A stretch of 64,000 nucleotides of DNA. It comes from an uncultured Lachnospiraceae bacterium (GTDB lineage: Bacteria > Bacillota > Clostridia > Lachnospirales > Lachnospiraceae). The position numbers were made by a program, and so were the translations under genes. Below, in pieces: positions 48,950 through 57,831 of this stretch (its first letter is position 1; the number at the start of each line of letters is the position of its first letter). The notes beneath the pieces were generated by a model, which ran no database searches, was not told the DNA's origin, and saw nothing but the letters and a program-made list of their open reading frames with translations. The stretch lies in the NCBI GenBank assembly GCA_947172645.1, contig CAMWBY010000008.1, positions 1-64,000 of the forward strand, written 5' to 3'.

Positions 48950-49387
48950 ATGTTAAACGTAGGAAAAATCGAGGAAGGCTTCGTCCTGGACCATATCGAA
49001 GCAGGAAAAAGCCTTTCTATCTATCATCATCTTCAACTGGATAAGCTTGACTGTACAGTCGCAATCATCAAAAACGCCCGCAGCAAGATTATGGGCAAAA
49101 AAGATATCCTGAAAGTGGAATGCGATATCGACACTCTGGACCTTGACGTATTGGCGTTTATCGACCACAATATCACGGTCAATGTCATCAAAGACGGGGA
49201 AATCGTAGATAAAAAGGAACTGGTATTGCCCAAAGAAATCAAAAATATCATCAAATGCAAAAATCCGCGCTGCATTACTTCCATAGAACAAGAACTTCCT
49301 CACATCTTCGTTCTTGCGGACGAAGAGAAGGAAGTTTACCGTTGCAAATATTGTGAAGAGAAAGCGTCCGATTCTGCCAAATGGTGA
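48950..49387 (+). CDS. pyrI: Aspartate carbamoyltransferase regulatory subunit
   Basis: The 145-residue protein has the N-terminal allosteric domain (GFVLDHIEAGKSLSIYHHLQ) that binds nucleotides and a C-terminal zinc domain, CKNPRCITSIEQEL with CKYCEE, giving the four Cys ligands (C-x4-C...C-x2-C). It modulates PyrB by binding nucleotides. GAAAGGAAG precedes the ATG. Downstream it is convergent with the HD-GYP gene, and only 16 bases separate the stops. Confidence 0.95.
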   Translation: MLNVGKIEEGFVLDHIEAGKSLSIYHHLQLDKLDCTVAIIKNARSKIMGKKDILKVECDIDTLDLDVLAFIDHNITVNVIKDGEIVDKKELVLPKEIKNIIKCKNPRCITSIEQELPHIFVLADEEKEVYRCKYCEEKASDSAKW

Positions 49388-49403
49388 CGTCGGCTGCAAA
49401 AGC

Positions 49404-50483
49404 CTACTCGCTCTCCTCATATGTACCGTTTACTACCGACTCAAACTTTTCTTTTGCCAGAGTGAGGCATTTCATAAGTTTCGGAGAGAATGTACCGCAT
49501 TCGCCGTTTGTAATCATCCGGAATGCCTCCTCGGTAGTGAAGGCCGCCTTGTAACATCTCTCATTGACCAACGCGTCGTACACATCAGCCACAGATACAA
49601 TCTGCGCAGAAATCGGGATTTCCTCTCCTTTGAGTCCGTCCGGATATCCTCTGCCGTCATAACGCTCATGGTGGTATCTGCATATGTCGTAGCTTATTTT
49701 CCCATACTGGCCCTGTTGGATGTCGGCAAGCATATCAATCACATCGCATCCTCTGGTCGTATGGGTTTTCATCGTCTCAAACTCTTCCTGCGTCAGCCTG
49801 CCCGGCTTTAACAAAATAGCGTCCGGTATGACAATCTTGCCCACGTCATGGAGGGCGGCCGCAGAGGTAATCACTTTGATGGCATAGGCATCCAGGTTAT
49901 ATTCCGGGTATTCCTTCGCCACATACTTCGCCAATATATTCGTAAAAGTCTTCACACGCTTTACATGGTCCCCGGATTCCAGGTTACGGAACTCCACCAC
50001 ATTACTCATAACGTCTATGATGCGGTCGTTCATGTTCAGCAGTTCTTCTTTTTGCTTGCGCAGCACTTTCGTCTGTAACGCCACCATCTCCTCCAGATGG
50101 CGTTTGTTGTAATACAGCTCAATCACGTTCTTGGTACGCTGTTTGACAATCGCTGCGTCGAAAGGCTTCTTAATAATATCGCTTGTGCCCAGGCAATAGG
50201 CTTCACGCTCAATCTGCGTCGTCGCCTCCCCGGTAATCAAAAGCACCGGAATGCTCTCCATCCATCCCCGCCTGTTCATCTCTTCCAGTACCTCAACGCC
50301 GTTCATAACAGGCATGACAACATCCAGAAGTACAACGGATACAGCGTCCGGGTCGGCGGCAATCATGTCTATTGCCTCCCGTCCGTTCTCCGCCTGCATT
50401 GTATGGTATTCGTGAAACATTTCACACAGGATTTCCCTGTTAATATCTACATCGTCGACAATCAAAATGGTTTGTTTTTTCAT
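49404..50483 (-). CDS. Response regulator with HD-GYP domain
   Basis: The 359-residue protein has an N-terminal receiver domain (MKKQTILIVDDVDINREILC, phosphorylated Asp in VVLLDVVMPVMNG, PVLLITGEAT, KPF) linked by a helical segment (about 130-160) to an HD-GYP domain with LHDVGKIVIPDAILLKPGRL and HHERYDGRGYPDGLKGEEIP. HD-GYP domains hydrolyse cyclic-di-GMP; all residues of the HD and GYP signatures are present, so activity is likely. No sensor kinase lies nearby. The gene is minus-strand and follows pnp after 88 bases containing a hairpin. Confidence 0.92.
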   Translation of the reverse strand: MKKQTILIVDDVDINREILCEMFHEYHTMQAENGREAIDMIAADPDAVSVVLLDVVMPVMNGVEVLEEMNRRGWMESIPVLLITGEATTQIEREAYCLGTSDIIKKPFDAAIVKQRTKNVIELYYNKRHLEEMVALQTKVLRKQKEELLNMNDRIIDVMSNVVEFRNLESGDHVKRVKTFTNILAKYVAKEYPEYNLDAYAIKVITSAAALHDVGKIVIPDAILLKPGRLTQEEFETMKTHTTRGCDVIDMLADIQQGQYGKISYDICRYHHERYDGRGYPDGLKGEEIPISAQIVSVADVYDALVNERCYKAAFTTEEAFRMITNGECGTFSPKLMKCLTLAKEKFESVVNGTYEESE

Positions 50484-50522
50484 GTTTAAAACTTATCCCC
50501 TATGCTCTGCCAAATTCCTGCC

Positions 50523-50551
50523 GATGCAAGACGCCGACAACGCCTTGCATC
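50523..50551 (-). repeat. Hairpin between pnp and the HD-GYP gene
   Basis: GATGCAAG (50523-50530) and CTTGCATC (50544-50551) with extra GC pairs inside. No T-run follows, so weak terminator or dispersed repeat. It resembles the hairpin in the ppdK leader in its GCAA...TTGC ends and inner CGTTGTCGG-like part. Confidence 0.5.
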
Positions 50552-50571
50552 AGACTGCAAACCTGTTACTC

Positions 50572-52662
50572 TTAAACCTGGGCAACATCCTTCATGGAGA
50601 AACTGATTCTTCCCATCTTGTCCTTGCCAAGGCAGACTACCGTTACCTTGTCCCCTAAAGTCAGCACATCTTCTACACGGTTGATTCTCTCCTTGGCAAT
50701 CTTGGAAATGTGCACCATACCCTCCTTGCCAGGGGCAAACTCGATAAATGCGCCAAATTCCTTGATGCTGACTACCGTGCCCTTAAAAATCTGTCCTTCC
50801 TCGAAGTCCATGACAATTGTTTTCACCATGTCCACGGCTTTATCCATCATGGTCTTATCCGTGCCGCACACTGACACCTGCCCGTCGTCCGTAATATCAA
50901 TCTTCACGCCTGTACGCGCAATAATCTCATTGATGGTCTTACCGCGTTGTCCAACCACATCCCCGATTTTCTCAGGGTCTATCTGGATAGAGATAATCTT
51001 CGGCGCATAAGGCCCTACTTCCTTGCGCGGTGCGGCGATGGCAGGCGCCATACAGTTGGCCATAATAAATTCTCTCGCTTCACGGCATCTTGCGATTGCG
51101 CCTTCCACAATAGGCTTCGTCAGGCCGTGGATTTTGATATCCATCTGGATAGCGGTGATGCCGTCATGCGTACCTGTCACCTTGAAATCCATATCGCCGA
51201 AGAAATCTTCCAGTCCCTGGATATCTGTCAACAATACAAAATCGTCATCCGTGTCGCCCGTCACAAGACCGCAGGAGATACCTGCCACCATCTTCTTAAT
51301 CGGCACGCCCGCCGCCATAAGGGACATACAGGAAGCACAGGTGGACGCCATGGACGTGGAACCGTTTGACTCAAACGTCTCCGACACGGTACGGATTGCG
51401 TAAGGGAACTCTTCCTCAGAAGGAAGCACCGGAAGCAATGCGCGCTCCGCCAATGCGCCGTGCCCAATCTCCCTGCGTCCCGGGCCACGGCTTACCTTCG
51501 TCTCGCCTACGGAGTAAGACGGGAAGTTGTAGTGGTGCATATATCTCTTGCTTGTGATATTCTCATCCAGGCCGTCCACCCTCTGCACTTCGGATAAGGG
51601 CGCCAACGTACATACGTTGCATATCTGTGTCTGTCCGCGGGTGAACATCGCAGAACCATGCACCCTGGGAATAATGTCCACTTCCGCCGCAAGAGGCCGA
51701 ATCTGGTCGAGAGCACGTCCATCCGGACGCTTATGGTCTTTTAAAATCATCTTACGAACGGTCTTCTTCTGGTACTGGTACACAGCCTCGCCCAACACGG
51801 CAAGATAATCTTCGTTCTCCGCAAAAGCCTCTTCCAGCTTCTCTGTAATCTTCCTGATATTTTCCTCGCGTACCTGTTTCTCGTCGGTGAAGACCGCCTC
51901 CTCCATCTCCTCGGGGGTCACAATCTTCTTCATCTCCTCAAACAGTTCAGCCGGAACCGCACAGCTCTCATAAGCATGCTTCGGCTTGCCGACCTCGGCC
52001 ACTATCTGGTTAATAAATGCAATAATCGTCTGGTTTACTTCATGGGCCTTATAAATCGCCTCAAGCACCTTGTCTTCCGGCACTTCGTTGGCGCCCGCCT
52101 CAATCATCATTACTTTCTGCGCCGTGGACGCCACGGTCATTTTCAAGTCGCCCTTGTCCCACTTCTCCTGGGAAGGATTGACAATCAGCTCGCCTTCATA
52201 CAGCCCCACCTGTGTCATGGCGCAAGGGCCGTCAAAAGGTATATCGGAAATACATGTGGCGATGGCTGTCCCAAGCATCGCGACAAGCTCCGGACGGCAC
52301 TCCGGGTCCACACTCATCACCATATTGTTTAAGGTCACGTCGTTACGGTAGTCCTTCGGGAACAGAGGGCGCATCGGCCTGTCAATAACGCGGCTTGTAA
52401 GAACCGCATTCTCGCTGGCCTTCCCTTCTCTCTTATTAAACCCGCCGGGAATTTTACCCACCGAATACATCTTCTCTTCATATTCTACGCTGCAAGGGAA
52501 AAAATCAATCCCATCCCTCGGTTTCTCAGACGCCGTCGCCGTGGAAAGCACGGTCGTCTCCCCATACTGCATGAAGGCGCAGCCGTTCGCCTGTTTGCCT
52601 ACTCTGCCGATGTCCACGCGAAGGGTACGTCCGGCAAGTTCCATTGTGTAACTCTTGTACAT
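50572..52662 (-). CDS. pnp: Polyribonucleotide nucleotidyltransferase (PNPase)
   Basis: The 696-residue enzyme degrades RNA from the 3' end with phosphate. Two RNase PH domains (MYKSYTMELAGRTLRVDIGR at the start; DHKRPDGRALDQIRPLAAEV in the second), a KH domain (IGDVVGQRGKTINEIIARTG) and a C-terminal S1 domain (GTVVSIKEFGAFIEFAPGKE) are in the usual order. I start at the ATG at 52662, with AAAAGGAGAG before it; an upstream in-frame start lacks this. It lies downstream of rpsO in the classical rpsO-pnp order, separated by a terminator-like hairpin and 396 bases. Confidence 0.97.
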   Translation of the reverse strand: MYKSYTMELAGRTLRVDIGRVGKQANGCAFMQYGETTVLSTATASEKPRDGIDFFPCSVEYEEKMYSVGKIPGGFNKREGKASENAVLTSRVIDRPMRPLFPKDYRNDVTLNNMVMSVDPECRPELVAMLGTAIATCISDIPFDGPCAMTQVGLYEGELIVNPSQEKWDKGDLKMTVASTAQKVMMIEAGANEVPEDKVLEAIYKAHEVNQTIIAFINQIVAEVGKPKHAYESCAVPAELFEEMKKIVTPEEMEEAVFTDEKQVREENIRKITEKLEEAFAENEDYLAVLGEAVYQYQKKTVRKMILKDHKRPDGRALDQIRPLAAEVDIIPRVHGSAMFTRGQTQICNVCTLAPLSEVQRVDGLDENITSKRYMHHYNFPSYSVGETKVSRGPGRREIGHGALAERALLPVLPSEEEFPYAIRTVSETFESNGSTSMASTCASCMSLMAAGVPIKKMVAGISCGLVTGDTDDDFVLLTDIQGLEDFFGDMDFKVTGTHDGITAIQMDIKIHGLTKPIVEGAIARCREAREFIMANCMAPAIAAPRKEVGPYAPKIISIQIDPEKIGDVVGQRGKTINEIIARTGVKIDITDDGQVSVCGTDKTMMDKAVDMVKTIVMDFEEGQIFKGTVVSIKEFGAFIEFAPGKEGMVHISKIAKERINRVEDVLTLGDKVTVVCLGKDKMGRISFSMKDVAQV

Positions 52663-52704
52663 AGTCTTCTCTCCTTTTCGTCTGCTCCCGGCAATATAAG
52701 CCAA

Positions 52705-53005
52705 GGGAACATAATATATATTTAGGCAGAAGACGCCGAAACTACAAATATCCGCACAAAAACTTATACAGCCCCGTAATATGTCAGGACATTTCCTATG
52801 CTGTCAAAGTCAAAAGACAGTCTGTAATATCCTTTATGCCTATATTTGTGGTCTCGGATGCCTCTTCCGCCTATATAACAAAAAATAACATATCCCTGTT
52901 ACGAGACGATAAAAAAAGTAAATTTGCTTCGCAAAATAACTTTGCGAGTTCCGCTTCGCGGACTCGAATAAGCTAAGAACTTTCCTGCAAAATAAAATAG
53001 CAATA
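52705..53005 (-). other. Gap between rpsO terminator and pnp
   Basis: No gene is seen. This stretch is the pnp leader on the minus strand. It includes the TTTGC/GCAAA hairpin (52923-52935) and the palindromic repeat at 52945-52973. PNPase commonly controls its own leader, and this gap could hold such a site; no specific structure is assigned. Confidence 0.4.
52923..52973 (+). repeat. Small hairpin plus second copy of the dispersed palindrome
   Basis: TTTGC TTC GCAAA (52923-52935), then CGAGTTC, loop CGCTTCGC, GGACTCG, and GAATAAGC (to 52973). The second part is the same element as 32488-32515 with changed but still pairing stem bases. Confidence 0.75.
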
Positions 53006-53046
53006 GGCGAATGTAAGCTTGGACATAACCCAGCCTTACATCCGCC
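53006..53046 (-). terminator. Terminator-like hairpin after rpsO
   Basis: On the minus strand GGCGGATGTAAGGCT pairs with AGCTTACATTCGCC with small interruptions, then a U-rich stretch TATTGCTATTTTATTTT. It lies 12 bases after the rpsO stop. Confidence 0.65.
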
Positions 53047-53058
53047 TTCTGCATCGTT

Positions 53059-53325
53059 CTATTTTCTCAAGCCAAGTCTCTCAATCAGAGCACGGTATCT
53101 CTCGATATCCTTACTTTTCAGATATGAAAGCAGGCCACGTCTCTGTCCAACCATTTTCAGAAGTCCTCTTCTGGAATGATGGTCTTTTGGGTTTACTTTC
53201 AAATGCTCTGTCAGCTCCTGAATCCTCGCTGTAAGAACTGCAATCTGCACTTCCGGCGAACCTGTGTCACCGGGCGTTCTTGCATACTCGTTGATAATTG
53301 CCGTTTTCTTTTCCTTCGAAATCAT
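53059..53325 (-). CDS. rpsO: Ribosomal protein S15
   Basis: The 88-residue protein starts [20 protein letters not shown] followed by [20 protein letters not shown], then [15 protein letters not shown] (here [20 protein letters not shown]) and [20 protein letters not shown], a complete S15 that binds 16S rRNA in the small subunit. The start is fixed by GAAAGGAG and by family length; the open frame above it is the leader. It has its own promoter (53439-53467) and a structured leader through which S15 probably represses itself. Confidence 0.98.
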   Translation of the reverse strand: MISKEKKTAIINEYARTPGDTGSPEVQIAVLTARIQELTEHLKVNPKDHHSRRGLLKMVGQRRGLLSYLKSKDIERYRALIERLGLRK

Positions 53326-53437
53326 ATTTTCTCCTTTCCTGTCAGGGCGTCCTGCAAAACCGCCCCTCTGACCGCCTGGCACTAAGACTGGGCCGGAGTG
53401 TCCCACTTCCGAGTGTCGGCTGAATTTCATACGCAAG
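53326..53437 (-). promoter_or_regulatory. rpsO leader, probable S15 autoregulatory site
   Basis: The leader contains a strong stem, GTCAG-GGGCG with CGCCC-TGAC (53341-53372), that ends just before the ribosome binding site, and an upstream GC-rich region with further pairing. S15 leaders of Firmicutes bind S15 by imitating its rRNA site; this is the obvious candidate here, but the exact fold was not derived. Confidence 0.5.
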
Positions 53438-53438
53438 T

Positions 53439-53467
53439 ATCATAGCATATGAAATTTATGTTGTAAA
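53439..53467 (-). promoter_or_regulatory. rpsO promoter
   Basis: On the minus strand TTTACA (53467-53462) and TATGAT (53444-53439) have a 17-base spacer; the leader is then about 107 bases. Confidence 0.7.
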
Positions 53468-53497
53468 GTCTTTTCTTAATATATTACATATGCATAT

Positions 53498-54829
53498 TTA
53501 ATCATGCAGCACCCGCACCGCCTTGACGGGAGACCTGTAAGACACGTTGGAAATACGGATTCCTGTCTTGGGGTTGCTCGCATGGATGACCTGCCCGCCG
53601 CCAATATAGATTGCCACATGGTTGATGGACTTGCCATTGCCATAGAAAATCAAATCGCCCGGCCTTGCCTCGGATACTTTAATCGCCGTGCCGCTGTTTG
53701 CCTGTGCCACCGAGGAGTGGGGCAGGCTCACGCCGTATTTCTTGAAGATGCTAAGTACGTAACCGGAACAGTCTGCGCCTTTGGTCAGGCTGGTTCCGCC
53801 CCACACGTAAGGGTTGCCGAGAAACTCCTTCGCATACTGGCACAAATCCACACGCACATTGGACACGCCCTGCCCATAGAGAAGCTCCGTCATCGTCACT
53901 GCCGTTCCCAGTTCCGAGCTGACCTTCACATATTCCGCAGACACGAAGACTTCCTCGTCGTCCAAATATACCTTCACCCAGTCGCCGTCCACCGACGCAA
54001 CTTCCAATTCTTCTCCGCTTGGCACAAGCGTAACGACTTCCGAATCGGTGTTCGCCTCCGCCCGGACTTTCAGGCTGTCGGTCGTAACCTTCGCCATAGT
54101 CACAGCCAGCTCCTCGGCCCTGCGCTTCGCCGGAATGCCTGTCAGAAGATACTCTAAACTCACATAGCCGTCCACCTTGCCTGACCTGATATGGGCCCAC
54201 GTCCCATCGCTGTCAAGCACCTCGCAGGCCGCGTCCTTTGGCAGTTTACCGACCAGTTTACCGTCATCGGCGGCAACCGCGCGGATATTGAGATTATTGT
54301 CCACATTGGCGATTCCTAAGTTGGTATAGCCCCAGTTGGCATTCTTCGCCTTCTCATAAGCCTCCGCATATTCCTGTTCTGTCTTCGTACATTCCAAAAT
54401 TGCGCTGGAACCGATAGAGTCTCCTAAAATATCCTGAATGGAATGCCCTTCTTCCTCTCTGTCCGTATCAGAAGAAGTCTCCTCCTCAGACTCATCCTCC
54501 TGCCCGGAACCGCTCTGGGACATATCCTCCGCGTCGTCTGTCATATCCTGCGTCCCGCCGTCCCCTACGCCGTTTCCGCTGATGCTTCTGTCGCTCGCCT
54601 CCCGGCCTCCCTCACCGTCATCTCCTGCATAATCGTCCTGTATATCGAATGCTCCCGGCTGGCCTATCCCCACGCTTCCCACATCCGCCTGCAAATTGTC
54701 CTTCTCCGTATTCGTAACATTAATCGTGCCGACATTCAGCAAATCAGGCATAGGAGTGGCCTGTGCCCTCATGGGCGCCAATAACAGCATACATCCTACC
54801 AGCAGACAAATCAGTTCTCTTCTTTTCAT
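53498..54829 (-). CDS. Secreted SH3b-NlpC/P60 cell-wall hydrolase
   Basis: The 443-residue protein has a signal peptide (MKRRELICLLVGCMLLLAPM, then RAQA) and an acidic, Ser/Asp-rich disordered segment (about 60-135). Two bacterial SH3 domains follow (LNIRAVAADDGKLVGKLPKD and LKVRAEANTDSEVVTLVPSG regions), then a C-terminal NlpC/P60 domain with the catalytic ADCSGYVLSIFK Cys, LIFYGNGKSINHVAIYIGGG His and HASNPKTG. Such enzymes cut peptide crosslinks in peptidoglycan outside the cell. It has a perfect promoter (54933-54961) and a leader of about 97 bases; a c-di-AMP riboswitch, common before such genes, was not found. Confidence 0.93.
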   Translation of the reverse strand: MKRRELICLLVGCMLLLAPMRAQATPMPDLLNVGTINVTNTEKDNLQADVGSVGIGQPGAFDIQDDYAGDDGEGGREASDRSISGNGVGDGGTQDMTDDAEDMSQSGSGQEDESEEETSSDTDREEEGHSIQDILGDSIGSSAILECTKTEQEYAEAYEKAKNANWGYTNLGIANVDNNLNIRAVAADDGKLVGKLPKDAACEVLDSDGTWAHIRSGKVDGYVSLEYLLTGIPAKRRAEELAVTMAKVTTDSLKVRAEANTDSEVVTLVPSGEELEVASVDGDWVKVYLDDEEVFVSAEYVKVSSELGTAVTMTELLYGQGVSNVRVDLCQYAKEFLGNPYVWGGTSLTKGADCSGYVLSIFKKYGVSLPHSSVAQANSGTAIKVSEARPGDLIFYGNGKSINHVAIYIGGGQVIHASNPKTGIRISNVSYRSPVKAVRVLHD

Positions 54830-54932
54830 ATGATTACAATCCTCTCAGCGCAACTCTTATGTTTAACGAGTTATTACGCTTTGTTACATATTCCGTCTTA
54901 TTTCGTAATACTTCCGTAACATTTACGAGGCT

Positions 54933-54961
54933 ATTATAACAATTTGTAAAGAATCTGTCAA
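54933..54961 (-). promoter_or_regulatory. Consensus promoter of the NlpC/P60 gene
   Basis: On the minus strand TTGACA (54961-54956) and TATAAT (54938-54933) with a 17-base spacer: a full-consensus housekeeping promoter. The leader contains several TTACG/CGTAA repeats. Confidence 0.85.
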
Positions 54962-55016
54962 ATACATATTTTTGCCATCGGCAGCATTCTTCCACGCACA
55001 GGCCTGCGTCCGCGCA

Positions 55017-55060
55017 CAAAAACCGCCGTGTCTGCTGTCCTCACAGCCGCCACGGCGGTT
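55017..55060 (-). terminator. Intrinsic terminator of the Na/Pi gene
   Basis: On the minus strand AACCGCCGTG pairs perfectly with CACGGCGGTT and is followed by TTTT. It lies about 40 bases after the symporter stop. Confidence 0.8.
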
Positions 55061-55100
55061 CCCGTCATTCCTGAATGATATGTATTGTATTGATTTCTTT

Positions 55101-56732
55101 CTATTGTTCACCGTAACTGTTGGAAAATGCAATGTTGACGGCATGGTCGGCAACACGCTCCAACCCGGACACAATATCCGAGAACAGTGCGCCGGCTTCC
55201 GGGGAACACTCGTTGCTTGACAGACGTTCGATGTGCTTCTGCTGCAATTCCTTCTCTTTCTCGTCAATGGCTTCTTCCAAGTTCCTGATGTCTTCCATGT
55301 GCTCTTCCGTGCTCTTGACAAACATCTCTATGGAAAACCGGAGGATTGTGTTAACCATATTCATCATCTCGCCCAACTCGCGCTGCGCCTGCTTCGTAAA
55401 GCCCACCCCGGTCTTGATTCTATGTTCCGCCGCGTCCGCAATGTTCTCCGCATGGTCTCCGATTCTCTCGATATCGTTCACCACATGGAACAGCGCGCCG
55501 ATATTCTTCAAGTCCTCGATTGGCAGTGTCGTCTGGTTGATTTTCACAAGATAGTTCGTAATCGCATGGCTCAGGAAATCTATGTTCTTCTCGACCTCCC
55601 GAACCTCCTCTATCTCTTCCGGCTCCAACGTAATCAGCACATTCATGGCACGGTTAAGATTCTCATCCGCAAGAGAGGCCATACGGTCTAACTCCTTGAT
55701 GACTTCCACTACCGCCGTGGCAGGATTCAGCACCACCTTCTCGCCGATATACTTCAACTGGTAGCTGTCCCTGTAGCCGACTTTCTGGTCGTCACCCGGC
55801 ACGAACACATAAGTTAACTTGACGATTCCCTGGATAAAAGGCATCATGATGATTACCTGGAACACTTTAATAAGAATATGCGCATAGGCAACGACCCGCC
55901 CCAGATTATTTCCCGTCACCGCAATCAGGACGCCTACAATCTGTTCCACACAGAAGAGGAAAATAATAAAGACAATCACCGTGCCAATCACATTAAAGAT
56001 TAAATGGATGGCCGCCGCCCGCTTGGCGTCCTTCTTACCATTGAGGGACGCAAGCACCGCCGACGTACATGCGCCGATATTGCAGCCTAAGATAATGAAC
56101 ATTCCTATGTCCATGCTCATCAACCCCTGGTTGGCAAGCAGGACCATGATACTGACAGTCACGGAGGAACTCTGGATAACTGCCGTAAGCACCGCGCCCA
56201 AAAGCACCGCCAACAGCGGAGACTGCAGGGACGCAAACATATGTAATACCATGGGGGAATCTTTCATGCCGGCCATCGCCCCCGACATGGTTCCAAGCCC
56301 CATAAAAAGGACGCCGAAACCGATAATGACTTCTCCCCATCGCGACACCTTCTGCCTCTTGCAGAACATAATCGTAAGTACACCCAAAAGCAATATCACC
56401 GGCGCCGCTTTCTCCAGTTTAAAAGATACAAGGAGCGCCGTCACCGTCGTACCGATATTCGCGCCGAAGATAACCCCCGCCGCCTGCGTCAGGTTCATCA
56501 GCCCGGAATTGACAAAACTGACAACCATAACCGTACATGCGGAAGACGACTGTATCACTGCCGTAAAGAAAACGCCTACAAGGATACCCATGAACTGGTT
56601 CGTAGTCAGCCGTTCCAGTATCCCCCTTAATTTCGCGCCTGCAACCTTCTCAATACTGTCGCTCATAATGCGCATACCGTACAGGAACAGCCCAAGCCCG
56701 CCTGCCATGGAAAGAATAATCGATAGCTCCAT
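55101..56732 (-). CDS. Na/Pi-cotransporter family protein with PhoU domain
   Basis: The 543-residue membrane protein has about eight to ten hydrophobic spans in two inverted repeats, each with the QSSS signature (FTAVIQSSSACTVMVVSFVN and LTAVIQSSSVTVSIMVLLAN). A cytoplasmic C-terminal PhoU-like helical bundle (about 370-540; LASLADENLNRAMNVLITLE, NDIERIGDHAENIADAAEH) follows. It imports phosphate with sodium, or acts in phosphate sensing through the PhoU part. Spacing to ribF (56856) is about 120 bases, with no clear promoter pair. Its own terminator follows. Confidence 0.93.
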   Translation of the reverse strand: MELSIILSMAGGLGLFLYGMRIMSDSIEKVAGAKLRGILERLTTNQFMGILVGVFFTAVIQSSSACTVMVVSFVNSGLMNLTQAAGVIFGANIGTTVTALLVSFKLEKAAPVILLLGVLTIMFCKRQKVSRWGEVIIGFGVLFMGLGTMSGAMAGMKDSPMVLHMFASLQSPLLAVLLGAVLTAVIQSSSVTVSIMVLLANQGLMSMDIGMFIILGCNIGACTSAVLASLNGKKDAKRAAAIHLIFNVIGTVIVFIIFLFCVEQIVGVLIAVTGNNLGRVVAYAHILIKVFQVIIMMPFIQGIVKLTYVFVPGDDQKVGYRDSYQLKYIGEKVVLNPATAVVEVIKELDRMASLADENLNRAMNVLITLEPEEIEEVREVEKNIDFLSHAITNYLVKINQTTLPIEDLKNIGALFHVVNDIERIGDHAENIADAAEHRIKTGVGFTKQAQRELGEMMNMVNTILRFSIEMFVKSTEEHMEDIRNLEEAIDEKEKELQQKHIERLSSNECSPEAGALFSDIVSGLERVADHAVNIAFSNSYGEQ

Positions 56733-56855
56733 CTTGTCAAGATTCCCTTCGTATGTACTTATTCCAACACAAACCTACATATTTCTATTCTATCGGAAAT
56801 AAAGTACACTGGCAAGCCCCATTCATAAAAAGAATCGCAAACAACGCCAAACCCG

Positions 56856-57764
56856 CTAATAGGCCCGCCCCGCCGCAATATCTTTCTCCATCTGCGCTTT
56901 CAGCTCCTCCACCGAGCCAAACTTTCTCTCCGGCCTGCGAAACGCAAGCAGTTCCACCATCATGTCCTTGCCATAGATGTCTCCCTCAAAACCATACAGA
57001 TAAGTCTCCACCCCCATCACCCGGTTATTGCTCACCGTCGGTTTGCATCCCACATTGGAGACGGACTTATACATAACGCCATCCACGAATGCCCTGGAAT
57101 AATAGACGCCATTGGGCGGCAGCAGTTTGTCCGGCTCCGGCAGAAGGTTGGCCGTGGGCATCCCGATAGTCCGCCCCAGCTTCCTCCCATGTTCCACATG
57201 CCCGCTCACGCTGTACGGCGTCCCAAGCATACGGGCCGCCTCCTCCATCTGCCCTTTCCGCACGGCCTCCCGCACCCTGGTGGAGCTGACTTCCTCCCCG
57301 TCAACCTTTACCTTCTCTATCCATTCGGTCCTGTAACCGTACCGTGGGGCATACCGCTCTAAGAGCCTGTAATCACCCGCGCCCCTTTTTCCAAAAGACA
57401 AGTCCGTCCCGGCGCATATATACGCCGTCCGCATCTGCCTGGCAATATATTTGTGCACAAATTCATCCGGTTCCGTGGCGGCCGTCTCGGTATTCAACGG
57501 GAATTCAATAAGCACATCGACCCCCATCCCATCAAAAATCCGCCTTTTTTCGGCCAGCGTAGTCAGCTCCTTCTCCTCTTTGCCGAAAAAAGCTGCCGCC
57601 GAGGTATCAAAAGTAAATACCGTGGCAAGGCAGTTCTCCCTCTTCTGTTCCGTAATCTTACGGATTAATTCCCGGTGCCCTAAGTGTACGCCGTCAAACT
57701 TCCCCATAGCCACGGCGCTTCTCCCCGGCAGCTCAAATTCAGTAGTCCGTTCTATAATCTGCAT
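56856..57764 (-). CDS. ribF: Bifunctional riboflavin kinase/FAD synthetase
   Basis: The 302-residue enzyme makes FMN and FAD from riboflavin. The N-terminal nucleotidyltransferase part starts MQIIERTTEFELPGRSAVAM, then GKFDGVHLGHRELI, and the C-terminal kinase has GTPYSVSGHVEHGRKLGRTI and GMPTANLLPE. I start at the ATG at 57764, which gives the usual family start; an upstream in-frame ATG (57794) is possible. It follows truB by 67 bases and ends the nusA-to-ribF operon. Confidence 0.95.
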   Translation of the reverse strand: MQIIERTTEFELPGRSAVAMGKFDGVHLGHRELIRKITEQKRENCLATVFTFDTSAAAFFGKEEKELTTLAEKRRIFDGMGVDVLIEFPLNTETAATEPDEFVHKYIARQMRTAYICAGTDLSFGKRGAGDYRLLERYAPRYGYRTEWIEKVKVDGEEVSSTRVREAVRKGQMEEAARMLGTPYSVSGHVEHGRKLGRTIGMPTANLLPEPDKLLPPNGVYYSRAFVDGVMYKSVSNVGCKPTVSNNRVMGVETYLYGFEGDIYGKDMMVELLAFRRPERKFGSVEELKAQMEKDIAAGRAY

Positions 57765-57831
57765 ATTCTTTCCATTCTCTTTTTCAATCTTCATCCCGAA
57801 ACGTTTACGCGGCACAGAACCAACAGACAGG

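Noticed and set aside
54830..54932. c-di-AMP (ydaO-type) riboswitch before the NlpC/P60 gene
   Set aside because: Such riboswitches are common before these genes, but the leader here is only about 97 bases and lacks the conserved core.
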